Source of the DNA: Lateolabrax maculatus
Lineage: Eukaryota; Chordata; Actinopteri; Acropomatiformes; Lateolabracidae
Assembly (NCBI GenBank): GCA_031216445.1
Contig: CM062209.1
Location: 27,705,501-27,769,500, forward strand
Reading direction: 5' to 3'
DNA: 64,000 nucleotides
In this document: positions 48,885 through 62,200 of the stretch, piece by piece
How the letters are laid out: each line of letters opens with the position of its first letter
Position numbering within the stretch: position 1 is the stretch's first letter
Made by a program: the position numbers and the translations under genes
Notes under the pieces: model-generated
The model's database searches: none
Told to the model about the DNA's origin: nothing
The model's input: the letters and a program-made list of their open reading frames with translations, nothing else

Positions 48885-51426
48885 CAGATATATCCAGACA
48901 TTCAGGATGCAGTGCACCAAAGAGGGACATCTGAACTTTTCCACATCCTTGAGCAATAAGAGCTTTGTAGGTGAGGTTTAATATGATGTTGGCTGGACAG
49001 ATACATCACACTTCTGGTTCATTAGGGCTTAATAATATTAAAACTGGCTGAGTGGTTGACGTGAAAAGAAAATGCATATAAGAGTTTAGGACAGGAGTAC
49101 CCAACCTCACCAATGCTGCATACAAGCCTGCAAAGACGTCTACATATTCCACACTGCCCATTCTGTCTCTTTCCCAGTCTTGACATCTTGAAGTTGTTTA
49201 GAGACAGTGGTGTCAGTAGTCCAAGATGGTAGAAACATTTTTTAATGAAGAATCATCAGTAGAAACTTCCCTGTTGATATTTTGATTGACAGCTTAGTGA
49301 ACAGCAGAGTTGTCACAGATGACCTCTTCACCAGCTGCTGTCAGCCACTAGACTTCAGATGTCTTTACATTACTGTTTCCCTTCTGATGCGTTTTCTCTG
49401 AAAAGTTTCAGCAACATGCACCTCATAATTTGGAGGAGTATTTTGTGCTGTTTAGATTAATAATCTTACACTTTGAGGGCAACGGCAAATAAGTGAAAAA
49501 TACGAAAAACTGGGTGTTCAAAACCTGGAGGTACTTCTGTTAATGGGTAGGATAGTACTAATGCACAGAAATGTCTATAAAATGACCAGTGCACATCCAT
49601 CTTCCCTCCTCATTTTACACAGAGGTAAACAACTAGTTAAATGTGTAGGTAATTCTATTGCTTACAAAATACCATGGCTTGTTTAACTGTATCTCCTCTC
49701 TGTAATCTTCCATCATTTATAGTGGTTTAAAACCAATATGTTTTTATACAGTAGAACATGTAGAACATGTATTTTTAATGTCTAAATCAGAATGTAGATA
49801 GACAAAAATAATATCTGTACTGCGGTGACAATAAGTTTGATTTCCACCAGGATCAGGCCTGTGAGCCAACACAATAAATAGCGACAGATGTTTTTTTAAT
49901 CATTTTGCAAGTACTGTAGAAGGAAGTATCAGGAAATAGAATTACAGCAATTCTCATAAAAATGTCTGTCTTTGTATGTAAGATTAAAATTGTTTTTATG
50001 GAGCCTGTGCAGTTCCCCCTAAAAGAACAAGCTCAAAAAGATCAGCTGTGCAAGTGTTATGATAGTGAGGAGAAAGATGAACACACTGCTAAGAGCATGG
50101 CTGGATTAACCAACTAGGGGGCCCAGGGATGAGGACGAACCCTTATTGACCACCTGTTTATGGTGGCCCTGATCATCTGATATCATCGTGGTTCATATTT
50201 CCAAACTTATTTGCAATTACAAAAATGACCACAAACCAAGCAAAACACAATTAATCTCTGGCAACATCCAACCGTCGAAGCGACTGCTCACCATATCTGG
50301 ACTGCTTCTGGCCTACATCTGATGGAAGAGTATCAGCTTGTTAGATGTCTGTGTCATACAGTAGCTGAGCTGCTGGCACAACTATATTACTATTGTTTAG
50401 TAGCACATTCACACCCCAAGCCAACCCTGCTGAGATTTATCTCACATGACTTGACTTCACACCGAGCAGGCCTTACTGCTCTTTGTGCAGCATGTTAACC
50501 CAGAGACACATTGACATAGTACAAATAGTTGTCATATCAGCATCACAAGATCAAATGTCTGTAGTTGAACATTGTATGTTTTTTCACATCATGTAGTCCT
50601 TCTAAGGGGGAACAACAGGCCTTAACAGGAAAATAAAACGGGGACGAGCACAGCGGCTCATAGGACAGCCTGAGTCCAGCCCATTACTGTCTGTATGTCT
50701 GTATCATGTGCGCTCACACACCAGTGTGTTTATTGACCTGGAGGGTGTTGTGAGCTATGTTTAAGGGGCAACCAGTAACTGAATGTGTCCAGCAACCAGC
50801 ACTTTTAGTTGTTACTATACATACACATATAACATTCTAGCATTCTAACTATTTATTGTGTTATTACTGAGATGTATGTGTGCTCTAAATTGAAGTGAAT
50901 CAAATTGAACTTGGGCTTTAAAGCGTCGACTAAAGGCAACCAGCAGGAACTACATGATGCACCTTGCCTTCTTGTTTTCCAGGATCCTGATCCACAGCCC
51001 TATCACTAACCTGTCTTATGGATCGTCCCTTAACCTGGGATCTGCGGTGGCCTGGAACTGAAAGAGCTGTTTTTGATTACATGTCCAAACCCGCTGATTT
51101 TGCCTCCCAGGGGCGTTATGTCCAACAGACGTCCAGCTGTCATCAAGCCCACCCACAGGGACTGCAATTCAACTCTCAACAGTCTGTAGTGTGAGGTGAA
51201 TTGATGAAAGTGCTCAGGCAGCTGGAACATTAACAGCAACAGGTGTCCAGCAACAGGAGGTGTTTCATACAGTATGTCTTTTAGTGTACATCTCCTTTCA
51301 TGTGTCTCCTTGCTGTAAGTGAATGTCTGCTCTGGTAAGGAGTGTTCTCAAGAAGCCTTCAATGCATCTTTGCAGTGTGCTTCAGAAATCTGTATTCTAT
51401 TACAACCAAACATAATCATCAGTCAG
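48885..51426. other. intergenic region and probable piezo1 3' UTR
   Basis: No gene could be supported. Minus-strand AATAAA hexamers at 50857-50852 and 50734-50729 are candidate piezo1 polyadenylation signals, 570-700 bases past the stop. The rest is AT-rich and without recognised elements. Confidence 0.4.
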
Positions 51427-54400
51427 TCAGTGTCTGTCTTGGTCTCGGCTGTGGATGTCCCTGGTCCATTTGATCATAGTCTCTGGAGATCGATAGAGGA
51501 AGATCAGTTTGGAGTAAAGTTCCTCTTCTAGCTCAAGCTCTCCTGTCTCACGCACCTGAAACACACAGTAACTTCAGTCTGTGGAAGAAAGGATTTTCAA
51601 GGACACTTCCAAAGTATTATTTACAATAGACAACAAGTCTATGCTGATGATTAGAACAGGAAAATATTCCACATTTGCACAAGTACAGTAAATGCATGTA
51701 AATAATGCACACACTGCACACTAACCAGGAAGATGTCTGTGCAGAGCTTCAGGATGCGGTCCACACAGGGCAGTTCCTCAAACATGATGGAGTGGGAGAT
51801 CTCACTGAAGAAGCCACGCACAAACTTCCCAATGACTAATACCACAGACACATACAGACCCATGATCCTGGAAGGAGGGATAAAAAAAATAAAATAAAAA
51901 AACATTCAAGAAGGGTTGAGAATCAAACACATATCACAATCATTATATTTAAAAAATATTTAATGTATCAAGTAGAATGATGTGGAAAACATCAAAAGTA
52001 TAATCTTAGTTTGTGGTTAGCTTGGTTTAGTTGCCTGAATGCAACATAATTTAACAATACTGTAGTTGCCAACCGAGAATGAAAAACATCAGCACTGTCA
52101 TGGAATATAAATTGGCATTTTGCAGAACTGTGAAATCAGTGATGGATGGATTGAAACAGGACAGCTTACTTGTTTTAAATGTCAAATTCTCAACACAACT
52201 GTTCGGAACATTTTTATGGCAGGGATGCTTCTTGTAATCACCATTGTCTAAACACGCTGCTCCCTGCGGTTAGAAGCTAAAAACACTGACCCAAAAATGT
52301 TTATGATGACAAGTTTGAGGTCAGCCTGTTCTAGCCCACTGATAGAAATATTGGTGATATTTTAGATGTTTTTAGAATTTTTCTGCCACATTTTTATTCT
52401 CCTGCTTATTTACATACATGCATTTTAACTCCGGTTTCAGCCTCTTCACCGGCTCCAACTTGTGCAGAAACCTGCTGCTCCTGTCCTATGCATTAATTTT
52501 ACAATCTTGCTACTGACTTTCAAGGTGTTAAATGGCCTTGTGGACTTTGGAACATCTTTAACTTCTTTTAAATTTCTCCTTAAAACATTGATGGATTTGA
52601 GTCAATATTAAATATACATATCCAACCCATGTACATGTTGTTTAAGTGTGTGCTCCTTACCCATATCCAGCCAGGAAGCCCAGGCTGGGTGGACTGACTT
52701 TGTCATTGAATATGACCATAGGCAGAACCCCACACGAGGAGGGGGCACAGCCTGCGATAGCAATGTCCCACCACTCCTGGTTTCCACTGCCATTTAATGA
52801 CCTGTCACTCATCAGGGACAGGGTTATATTCAGGTAACCGTCTTCATTACCTACAAAACAACAGCTGTGTTAAAACAGATACTTGGAGGTGTGAATAACA
52901 AACATAAACTCTGGTATCCAGTCTCAGACTATAATGGTAATTAGGTTGTGGGCGATATGCTGCCATCTAGTGTTTGTCCTCTGCAAACAGCCGAATAGGC
53001 ACTTTACCAGCACTGTGGTGTTATTGTTGTTGCGGTGTAAATTGGTGAAATGAATCTGGTAAAAGGAGAGACTCAAATGTTATAAAGACACTGTAAGGAC
53101 TGGACCACTTGTCAATTATATAACGGCATTTTAATGTTAACCTAATCCTAGTAGAATTGTTACTCTGCACTGTACTGAGAATAGAAAGCAGTCATTAACT
53201 CATTTTAGTTCCATAAGTATCTAGCCTGATCCTGGAAATGCCAGGCCATCAATGTTTTACATATTATCAAAAAATCTACATTGTAACAGTACTCTGACCT
53301 TTATGTAGCTGACTGACTGGTTTGGCCTCAGCTCCATTGGGGGCACGGATGTAGTTAGGGAACATATTAGGAACATGCCTAGGAAAGAGACAAGACACCA
53401 TCTGTCAGATACAACTATATTATGTATTAAATAAAAAACAAAAAACTTGTATTCATTTAAACATCTTTGCAGAGAGTAACCCTACACCGGCTCAGTGCGA
53501 TTGCCAACCAGTAGTGAGGCCAGATCTGCTCTGACTGGGTTGCCAGGTTCCAGGTCTATAGAGTATTTGTCAAAGGTGTGTTCCACCGTCCCTCCTTTAC
53601 CCAGATCCCTGCCAGACACAAGAGACAGAAACATTCACAGAGAGAGATACAATCAGTTTTTACAGATAAAAAAAAATCAAAGAGAGGAAAGCACATATTT
53701 AAATAGTTGTGTGAGCCACAGTCTATTTTAAGGCTGGTACTATAGACGAATGGGCAAAAAACATTAAGCCATGTTGTAACCTAATTAAAAAAACGTATAT
53801 CTTTTATACACACCTCAGACTCTTGACAGCTTGTCACGCTCAGCTATAATTGTTATCATCAGTTTATTGATATACTGTACAACTTACTTTACAGCAGTGG
53901 TTCCCAAAGTGGATGCATTGTTAATTTTAATGTGCCTTCCAATAACAAAAATGTTATGTTACATTTTCCAACATAGAAGAATAGAATATAGAATAAAAGA
54001 AATTATCAAGAGCTACATGTCAAAAACACCCGATTAAAAACCTGTTAGATATGCAGTTGTGACCAGATCATGGTTGCTGCTTCTATTTCATACATGCTAC
54101 GCCCTCTAACGGGCTTCGCTATTGGTTAACCCCATCGATGTTCTGCCTCGGCACCCTGAGACAGATCTTTGCACTCACCGTCCAATCAGGAGGTAGCAAC
54201 CGCACACTACAGAACACCAATGCACCAGGTGTTCATCCCCCTTTTCACTCAGCCAGCTTGAGAACAGGCACAGTGCTCAGCGAAACATTCGTCACCCTGT
54301 GCTGTCACTGAGATGTCCCTCTCAATAATCCTGATGTAGTTTCTCGTTACCTGTGTGAGCCTCCTCACTCCCTCCACTCTGCCCAGCACTGGGAGGAATG

Positions 54401-56226
54401 TGGCAATGGTTAATGGCAGTCTGTGAGGTAGGTCAGCCTGCGTCACCAGCTACACTTACCTTGACTGCTGGCATCTGCTTATCTGGTTTGGCATTAGCTA
54501 GCTGTTTCCCTTGCTGGGTAGCTCAACTGCGGTCGAGGTAATATACGTGCTGTGGTTTGGGAACCACTACTGTACGGTATCATTTCTATCAGCGTCATCT
54601 GTCACACTCAGCTGTCAGGTTTAGCATTGTTAGTTGACAATTGCCCTTTAGTTTGGTGATAATTATGCATAATAGTATAATGCCGTTTTGTAATAAGTAA
54701 AGCAAAGGTTTAACCTTTGGAAATTCCAGGCCAGACGTAGTGTTAGGTCAACAGGACTTCCAAGTAGTTCTTTAATGACTTCCTGTCTGCTGGGGGGGCT
54801 GATCCTCCATACCGATCCTGAACTACCTTCAATCATGGCTGTCACAATGTCCTCGTAACTGTAGAGAGTGATGAACTGCATAGCTACCTAGATGCACATA
54901 CACACAAAATGATGCATGAGAAAAAGGTATACAGAGAAGCAGCAACTCGGGACACACACAAAGTAATGGCCAGCAATATGCTAGAAAATGCTATAAGAGT
55001 GCAGCTCTGTCTATGTTTAAGCCACATACTTTGAATATACAGTTGACTTAGAATAGAGCAGCGATGGCAAAATGGACAGTTACATCAGACCAAGGTTCCA
55101 GTTAATACAGTCTTATTAAGTGTTTAACAACATTACAACTGAGCATGTGAACACTTAGCATGCTAAAACAGTCACTAAGTGCCAATTATTCATTGGGAAA
55201 TTGGATTTAAACCAATATTCTTGAGGATCAGGTTATGCCTGGTTATGCTGCCAAAGAAGTTAGAAATACATTTGCGTCTGTCACAAAAGTGTCTGTTTTG
55301 TTGAACATGTGACAACAATTTTAACAAAATTATATTCCTGCATTCTAACTTCTGCACTATTTTATGTTTGCCAGAACTATAAAGGACTAGCCTGATAATT
55401 GGTTATAGTCACTACAGTAGTCAGACAGTAGGAAAGGCAGAAAGAAGCATTACATACAGACAGACAAATGAATCAAACTGAGAGCAGAACGCACCGCATT
55501 GTCTCCAAACATTTTGGTGAGATTGTCATATTTAGCCTCTGTGAATGGCTGGATGGACTGCTGCTGCACACTCATGGTGAACAGGGGCTAAGACATATAC
55601 ACACACACCAAAAAAAACACTAGTAAATTATGCACATTTTACATACTGTCAGTTGTGTTTTACATTTGTACCTATAACGCATTTGGCTTTACTGTATGGA
55701 GACTGTGAAGATCCATTGCTACCGAATTGATTTCCATCTGTGAATAAAATTAATCTTTGCATACTGAAATCTGGGATGTGCATGGAAATCCTACTTCAAG
55801 GAGCCCTAGCAGAGGGCTCTAATGATAATCTATGATCAATAAGGATTTCCCGTCTTACCCCAAAGCATTTATTTCATTTGTCTAAGCAATTTCATCAATA
55901 CCCAGAAAGCTGTTATGATATTAACTGCAGCTACTCTGCCATAGCTGCAGCTTAAGAGTAGGCATAACTTTTATTAACTGTATTTTTTTCTATTTTAAGA
56001 GATACATGAACAGACTGCTGTATTAACTGTTGATTACCTCGTATCCTCCAAGCTTGACAGTCACTGTGACATCGATAGGGTGGTTGACCACACCCACCAC
56101 TGATCTGACCAATGAAATGAAGAGAAGGGGAAACCAGATGATGCAGATCAAGAAGAAGATGATGAGTCCACCCATGCCATATTTCACTATCTTCTTCTTC
56201 TTTTGCCCTTTAGGCTGTGGGTATTT
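51427..56226 (-). other. piezo1: piezo1 exons encoding outer helix, extracellular cap, inner helix and C-terminal domain
   Basis: Exon 56226-56038 carries a Lys-rich stretch followed by the outer pore helix. Exons from 55587 down to 52661 encode the C-terminal extracellular cap; sequons Asn-Ile-Thr and Asn-Gly-Ser are visible in the 52850-52661 exon. Exon 51867-51726 carries the inner pore helix and the Ser-Ile-Met-Phe-Glu-Glu segment, whose Met and Phe form the cytoplasmic neck in mammalian Piezo1. The last exon ends in a Glu-rich helix and Leu-Tyr-Arg-Ser-Pro-Glu-Thr-Met-Ile-Lys-Trp. The pore module appears complete and intact. Confidence 0.9.
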
Positions 56227-59200
56227 CTGAGGGCAGAAAAAAATATATAATGCTCTTTATTTTCTTTATATGTAATTTAGAGGAAATGTGGGACCCTGGG
56301 AGTTGTATTGTTCGGGGGAATAATTCCTGGTAGGGACTCCCCAAGCAAATTATGCAGTCTATACAACTACAAGTTGATGAGAGGAAGGTTGTGACTGTTT
56401 TTTGTTCCTATGCACCAAAAAGCAGGTTGGAGTATCTGGCCTCCTTAAAGTATCTTTGTGGGGTCCTGGAAAGTGTACCTCCTAGTGCGTATTGACTCAA
56501 CAGTTCTACTGGGGAATGTTGACGCTCATGTGGGCAACAATGGAGAAACCTGTAGATGGGTGACCGGGAGGAATCACCTAGCCAATCTGAACTCAAGTAG
56601 TGCTATGTTACTGGACTTTCATGCTTGTCATGGATTGGCCGTAACAAATCGTATCAAATTAACAGATCCGCTGCCATATGACTTAGACACTTCAGTGAGG
56701 AGAGGAGCAGAGCTGTCATCTTATCATCCGGTGGTGAGTTTGATCAGGTAGCTAGGGGAACTACCGGAAAGACCTAGCTTCAAGTAGGGAGCCCTTCTGG
56801 CTTGGTTGGCCTATGGATCTTCTGAAGCAGTGAAGCACCGCAGCTTTGGTGCCTGAACCTGATCTGTGTATGGGAGGAATTCAGGCAATTCGAGGAAACG
56901 GTAAGAACTTTGGATTGGCCTCAAGGATGTTCTGGCAAACCATCAGATGACTCAGGATGGCTAAGCATGGCTTGGCTCAGGTTTGTTGGAAGACTTGGAG
57001 GAAGCTCTATGCATAACTCTGGCAGTGTTCTCTGAGGTAGTTAAGAAGTGCCTCAGCAGCAAGGCACCAGGTGTTGATGAGATTCAACCTGAGATGCTGA
57101 AAGTTATGAATATTGTTATGTTTTCTTGGTTGACACTCCTATTCAATGTCATGTAAAGGTTGGGGACAGTGCCTGTGGACTAGGTCCTATTTTAAAAAAG
57201 GGGAACCAGAAGTTGTGCTTCAATTAACAGGGTTAGGGTTATCACAGTACTCAGCCTCCCTGGAAATACTTATGGGAAACTGAAAAGGAGGTTCTGACCA
57301 ATTGCCATACCTAAGATCTCCAGAAAGAGCAATACAGCCATGGAGCAGTAGACAATCTTTTCACCCTTGCAGGTTTGATCATTTGCCCATTCCATCTACA
57401 TGGGCTTTGTGGACTTGGGGAAGGCTTACGACCATGTCGGAGGTGAAAAAAGGTGAGTTCACTGGAGTCTGCCAAGCGAATCACATCGAAACAGAAAACA
57501 CATGCTAAAGTCATCAGTCATATGGGCTTCAATTGAAGTGAATGAATGAGAGTCTGAATTACAGAGACTGCTGCTAGTGTGGCAAATCAGTCTATCTCTG
57601 ATCAACAGCAAAATGACTGTTTATTTACACTACTCAATCAAAAAAACATTTTATGTTGGGTTTTTAACAATGAAAGATTGTTTTTGCACAAACTTTACAT
57701 TGTTTGCCAGTTTTTTCTCCAACCACTCTTATCCCAGAAAACGTAATTTGATCTGTTGTCACATCACTGTACTCATACACTTCATACCTTCTCTGTCTCA
57801 CGGCTGCATTTAATGATGAAGATGTTGGCATAAATGTCCTCCACACACATCCAGTTTGACAAAGACAGAGTGGTGTCAGTCCAAACCCAATCCATCACCG
57901 CCCGCAGCTCCACCAGGAACGGCACCAGACGGAACCTACACACAGCATCCATATCATACTGTCAATATTCTATATGCTGATTCTTGAAATTTAACACTCT
58001 CAGGGTCTTTTAGTTATGACAAAGGTTTCTGGCTTGCTCTGTGTCCATACCCTTGGAAGAGAAACAGGTTGAGGTGGTTGTATTTCTTTGTGAGGAAGTT
58101 GCCGAGGATACGAGTGGGGTATCCACAGCGGATCTGATAGGCTGACAGGCCGAAGTATATACACTTGACAAAGTACCAGAGCTGGGCCACAAAGTTCTGA
58201 TTGAACTTCCTAAATAGAGAGAAAAAGAGATGAGGAGGATTATAGCTTGATATAATTTGCAGACTTAACTAATATCTGGTGTAGACTGATATAGACCAAA
58301 CTGCAACTGTGATTTGGTCCATAGGTGATGTAATAATTTACCATTAAACTATAATACAATAAATACACAATTTAGTTTGACTTCACCTTTCAGTGACAGC
58401 TGGCAGGATGAAGAACATCCAGAAGTGGATCCCAAACACAAGGATCACCTGGAGGGAAGGAATGATAGAAGGAGGAGAGGAAGGGTATAAGGACAAAAAA
58501 ACAAAAATGATCAAATATTTCCAATTCATAAAAGCACAGTAATAAAGATGTTTTGAAAATGAAAAACAAGGCAAATCTTAACATGTCATCATAACAAATA
58601 TTATAAGCCACTCTGGGCCTTTCCAAAAGTCACCTGGTTTTCACCTGTAACATTAGTTCGTCATCTGGGCACTAATAAAGTTACATGATGTTACAGATGA
58701 AACTTCTCAGGAAGTAAATTAGAAGTATATAAGAATAATGAAACACAGGCATGAGATGGTGAATCAGGGAACCAACAACTGACAGAGAGCCACAGTCCTC
58801 CACCTCCTGACTTCTTCAAAGGGAAAACATGGAACCAGACAGATGAATGCTCTTAATCTGAATACATGAACTGAACCTGGAAGATGAGTTTCCCCAAGAC
58901 GGCCTTGCGCAGGTACAAGGCTCTGTCGATGATCATGGTGCTGAACTGGATGAGCAGCATCACCAGGAAGGCCTCAGGAACCTGGTCCTCTGACAGGGTG
59001 GAGGCTATATCAGCTGCTGCACTGTGTTTCTGAAGGAGAGAGATGCAAGTCAAGAGGGATTTTCTCTATTAACTGATTAAAATGTTATGTTTAATATGAA
59101 ATATCTTCTAATATTTAATATATACTGACTTTATGATCAAAGGTGATCGTGTCATTATTTTTGATAATGAAAATAACTTGTCATGCCTTTCACTTTGCAA

Positions 59201-62200
59201 AAGTAAATGCAAGTGCAATTCCTCCATCACTGTGACAGTAGAAATCGTTTCCAAGTGCACTAGCTGTTTATGTTCAGATGTGCTGCAGATGGCAGCCTCG
59301 GTGCTGCGCTCTCTCTGGTACTTTTTCTGTTTTTGTTTATTTGTTCAGTTTTCAGCTCTCCCTCCCTGGTCACTTTCAGCGGGGAGAAACTCGTAGGACA
59401 ATACACTGGTGAAACCTTTTCACACTTTTTTACTGAACCAGAAAGTTTTACCAAACAGCTCTCTGTGGGATTTGCTGGAGATGCTGAAGGAGAAAGCGAG
59501 CCGGAGTGAAAGTCCGCCCTCTGGCCAACAAGATGGATGAACTGCTGCTTCTCAACAGTGCAAACACAGACTTTTCATTGTTCTTGGGGACTTTACCAAA
59601 CTGCCAAAGTACAGACAGCATATTAAGTGTCCCACCAGGAATAAAAATACATGGGACAATTGCTATACTGTAGCATTAGGGCACCTATCACTCTGTCTCC
59701 AAAGCAGCTTTGAGACTCTCTGATCACTGTCTTGTTCATCTTCTCCGAACTTACAGGCAGAAACTAAAATCTGCTAAACCTTCAGTCAAGTCTATGAGAA
59801 GATGTGTGTTTACAGCAACGCTCAGGCAGCTTTGTCCGGCCAAGGAGGAAGCCTACAAAAGTACAGACCAGAAACACAATGACAAAGGAGACCATCAACC
59901 ACCAACCCTCCCCCTCACTGTGGAAGATCACTGTTTATGTCTGTGTTTCACTGCAGGTTTCATAAGCCATCATTCACTCCCCTCTTCTGCACCAACTACA
60001 TGAAATCGTGGTCTGGTGTGCACCCCAGCCCTACCAGGCAAACAGGTCAATGGATGATGCAGTCATCCTGCAACTCCTCGACTCCCTGGGGACATATGCA
60101 AGGATCCTTTTTGTGGACTCTGCATTCAACACCATAATCCCAGACATCAACTCACCCAGCTCACTGACAGACAGGAGGCAGCAGGTTAGGCTGGAGAACA
60201 TCACATCCAGCACCAACCCGGTGCTGAACAAGCTCAAAACTGTGGAGATGATTGGCAATATCTTACAATACCTTACAGTGCATGTAAAATAGGAAAGGCC
60301 TAGCAATCTAAAGCAAGGTGGCTGAGTAGGCCTACTCAATTTGAATAGCACTTCAGGCTTCTGTAGATGGCCTAATTTCAGTTTAGTTTAAATTTCAATG
60401 TCATTTTCTGTTTTCATTTATTGATAAGTGGGAAATAATGACCAAATGACATCTTCCATCCAAACATCTCTCACCCCAAAAGCCCAAAACCCAAAGACGA
60501 TGATGATGAAGTCGATGACATCAGTCAGGAACATGAGTGCATAGACATCAGTGGCAGCCCGATACTCAGCGTGGAGAATACCCCTGAAGAAACCCTGAAT
60601 CGGCCTGTAAACACTCTGAATACTGCATAGGAGACAAGATGGCAGCCATTAAACCACTGCATTATTGGAAAAAGTAAAGACATTTCAGGGATACATTATA
60701 TACACTGGTTTTTAATTTCTCCTTGTGTTGCAGCTAAAATATTTGTATATATTATTTGTATTAATCTTAAACTATTGAATAAATGATTGATTATGAAGTC
60801 ACTGACGTGTGAATTGTATTGCTAAATGTTCTTAATGTTGTGACTTCATAGCCTCTGTACCCTACTCACCCAGAGATGAAGACGTGCTTGATCTTGTGTC
60901 CCGTAGCCAGCAGTCTCTGACTGGCTGCCTCTCTCCTTCTGCCTTTCTGCTTCTTCTTCAATGGTTCTTCACAGGAATCTGAAGTCTCAGCTGTGGGCTC
61001 CACTGGAACAGTCAGGACCACAATCAAACAGAATTAGCACCACAGAGAAATATAAAGTAAAATATTTTCTGCTTGTTATACATGCCATGTCATTTTACAA
61101 AACAGTATTGCAAAATGAAATGTAAGTTAAACACGTAGAACTGACATACGAATATTTAAATTTAGAATAAAATTACATAAAATATAAGTAAAATACATAC
61201 AGTTACTTATATACACATATACACCAAGAAAGTTCTATGTCATTTATGGTGTAGTTTGGAGTATGCGAGGAGTCTCACAGCCTGAGTAAGGAAAGTGTCT
61301 CTGTAGCCTGGTGATACGACAGCAGATACTTCTTAAGTGACTTAAGTGACAATCATGAGCCTGCTAGGAAAATGAAACCTCACTAATATCTCTAACGAGC
61401 GTCTTTAAGTACATGAACATTACATTAACCGTCAGAATGTTTTAGTTGAGTTTGTCTTTTTGCTCACAGTTTCTCAAACTACTTTTGGTTTGGTTCTTTT
61501 TCTGTGTACACACTTTTATTTATCTTAACTCAATCTTATTTTAAATATATTTTTGCGTTATCATGTACTTGTAACTATTCATTATGAAAATGTAATTGTG
61601 ATAATTACACCAATAGATCATGATTATGATTACAATAACCTGCATGTTCTCATCTAAAATCCTATTTATATCAATAATCTTTCATTATAAATCTAAGAAA
61701 GCTATTTGTATTTGAAATGTTTGAAATGTCATTATCCACTTCTGCAGGTTTGGGCTTAGCTTGGGACCTGCTGCTCTGGCAATTCAATTTAAACCTGTTT
61801 AGAAGAACCGAAAGATCCAGACTCAGTCAAATCATCAACATGTGATCCATGTACAAAGAACAGGGCCCAGGCAAAACAGTTCTGAATGCAGCCAGAGTTC
61901 ATGAAGCTATGAAGCCACAAACCTTTGCTACGTCGCTGTTTGGGTTTTTTGCGGAAGCGGAGACTGCTGCTTTTCTTTGGGGCTTCCTCTATCGCCTGCT
62001 CATTCTCTCCCTCCACCTTATCCTCCCTTGGCCTGCTAGAAGAATTCAACATGTCCCTCAGCCCAAATGGAGTTTCCTGTCCTTCTTTTGACCCAGTGGG
62101 TGCTGGTTCAGCGGCAGCAGAGCTGGTACTTGGTTCAACGTAGTCCACATTATCCTATTGACAAAAAGCGGGTTTAAAAGACTAGAAAAGTAGTCAAACT

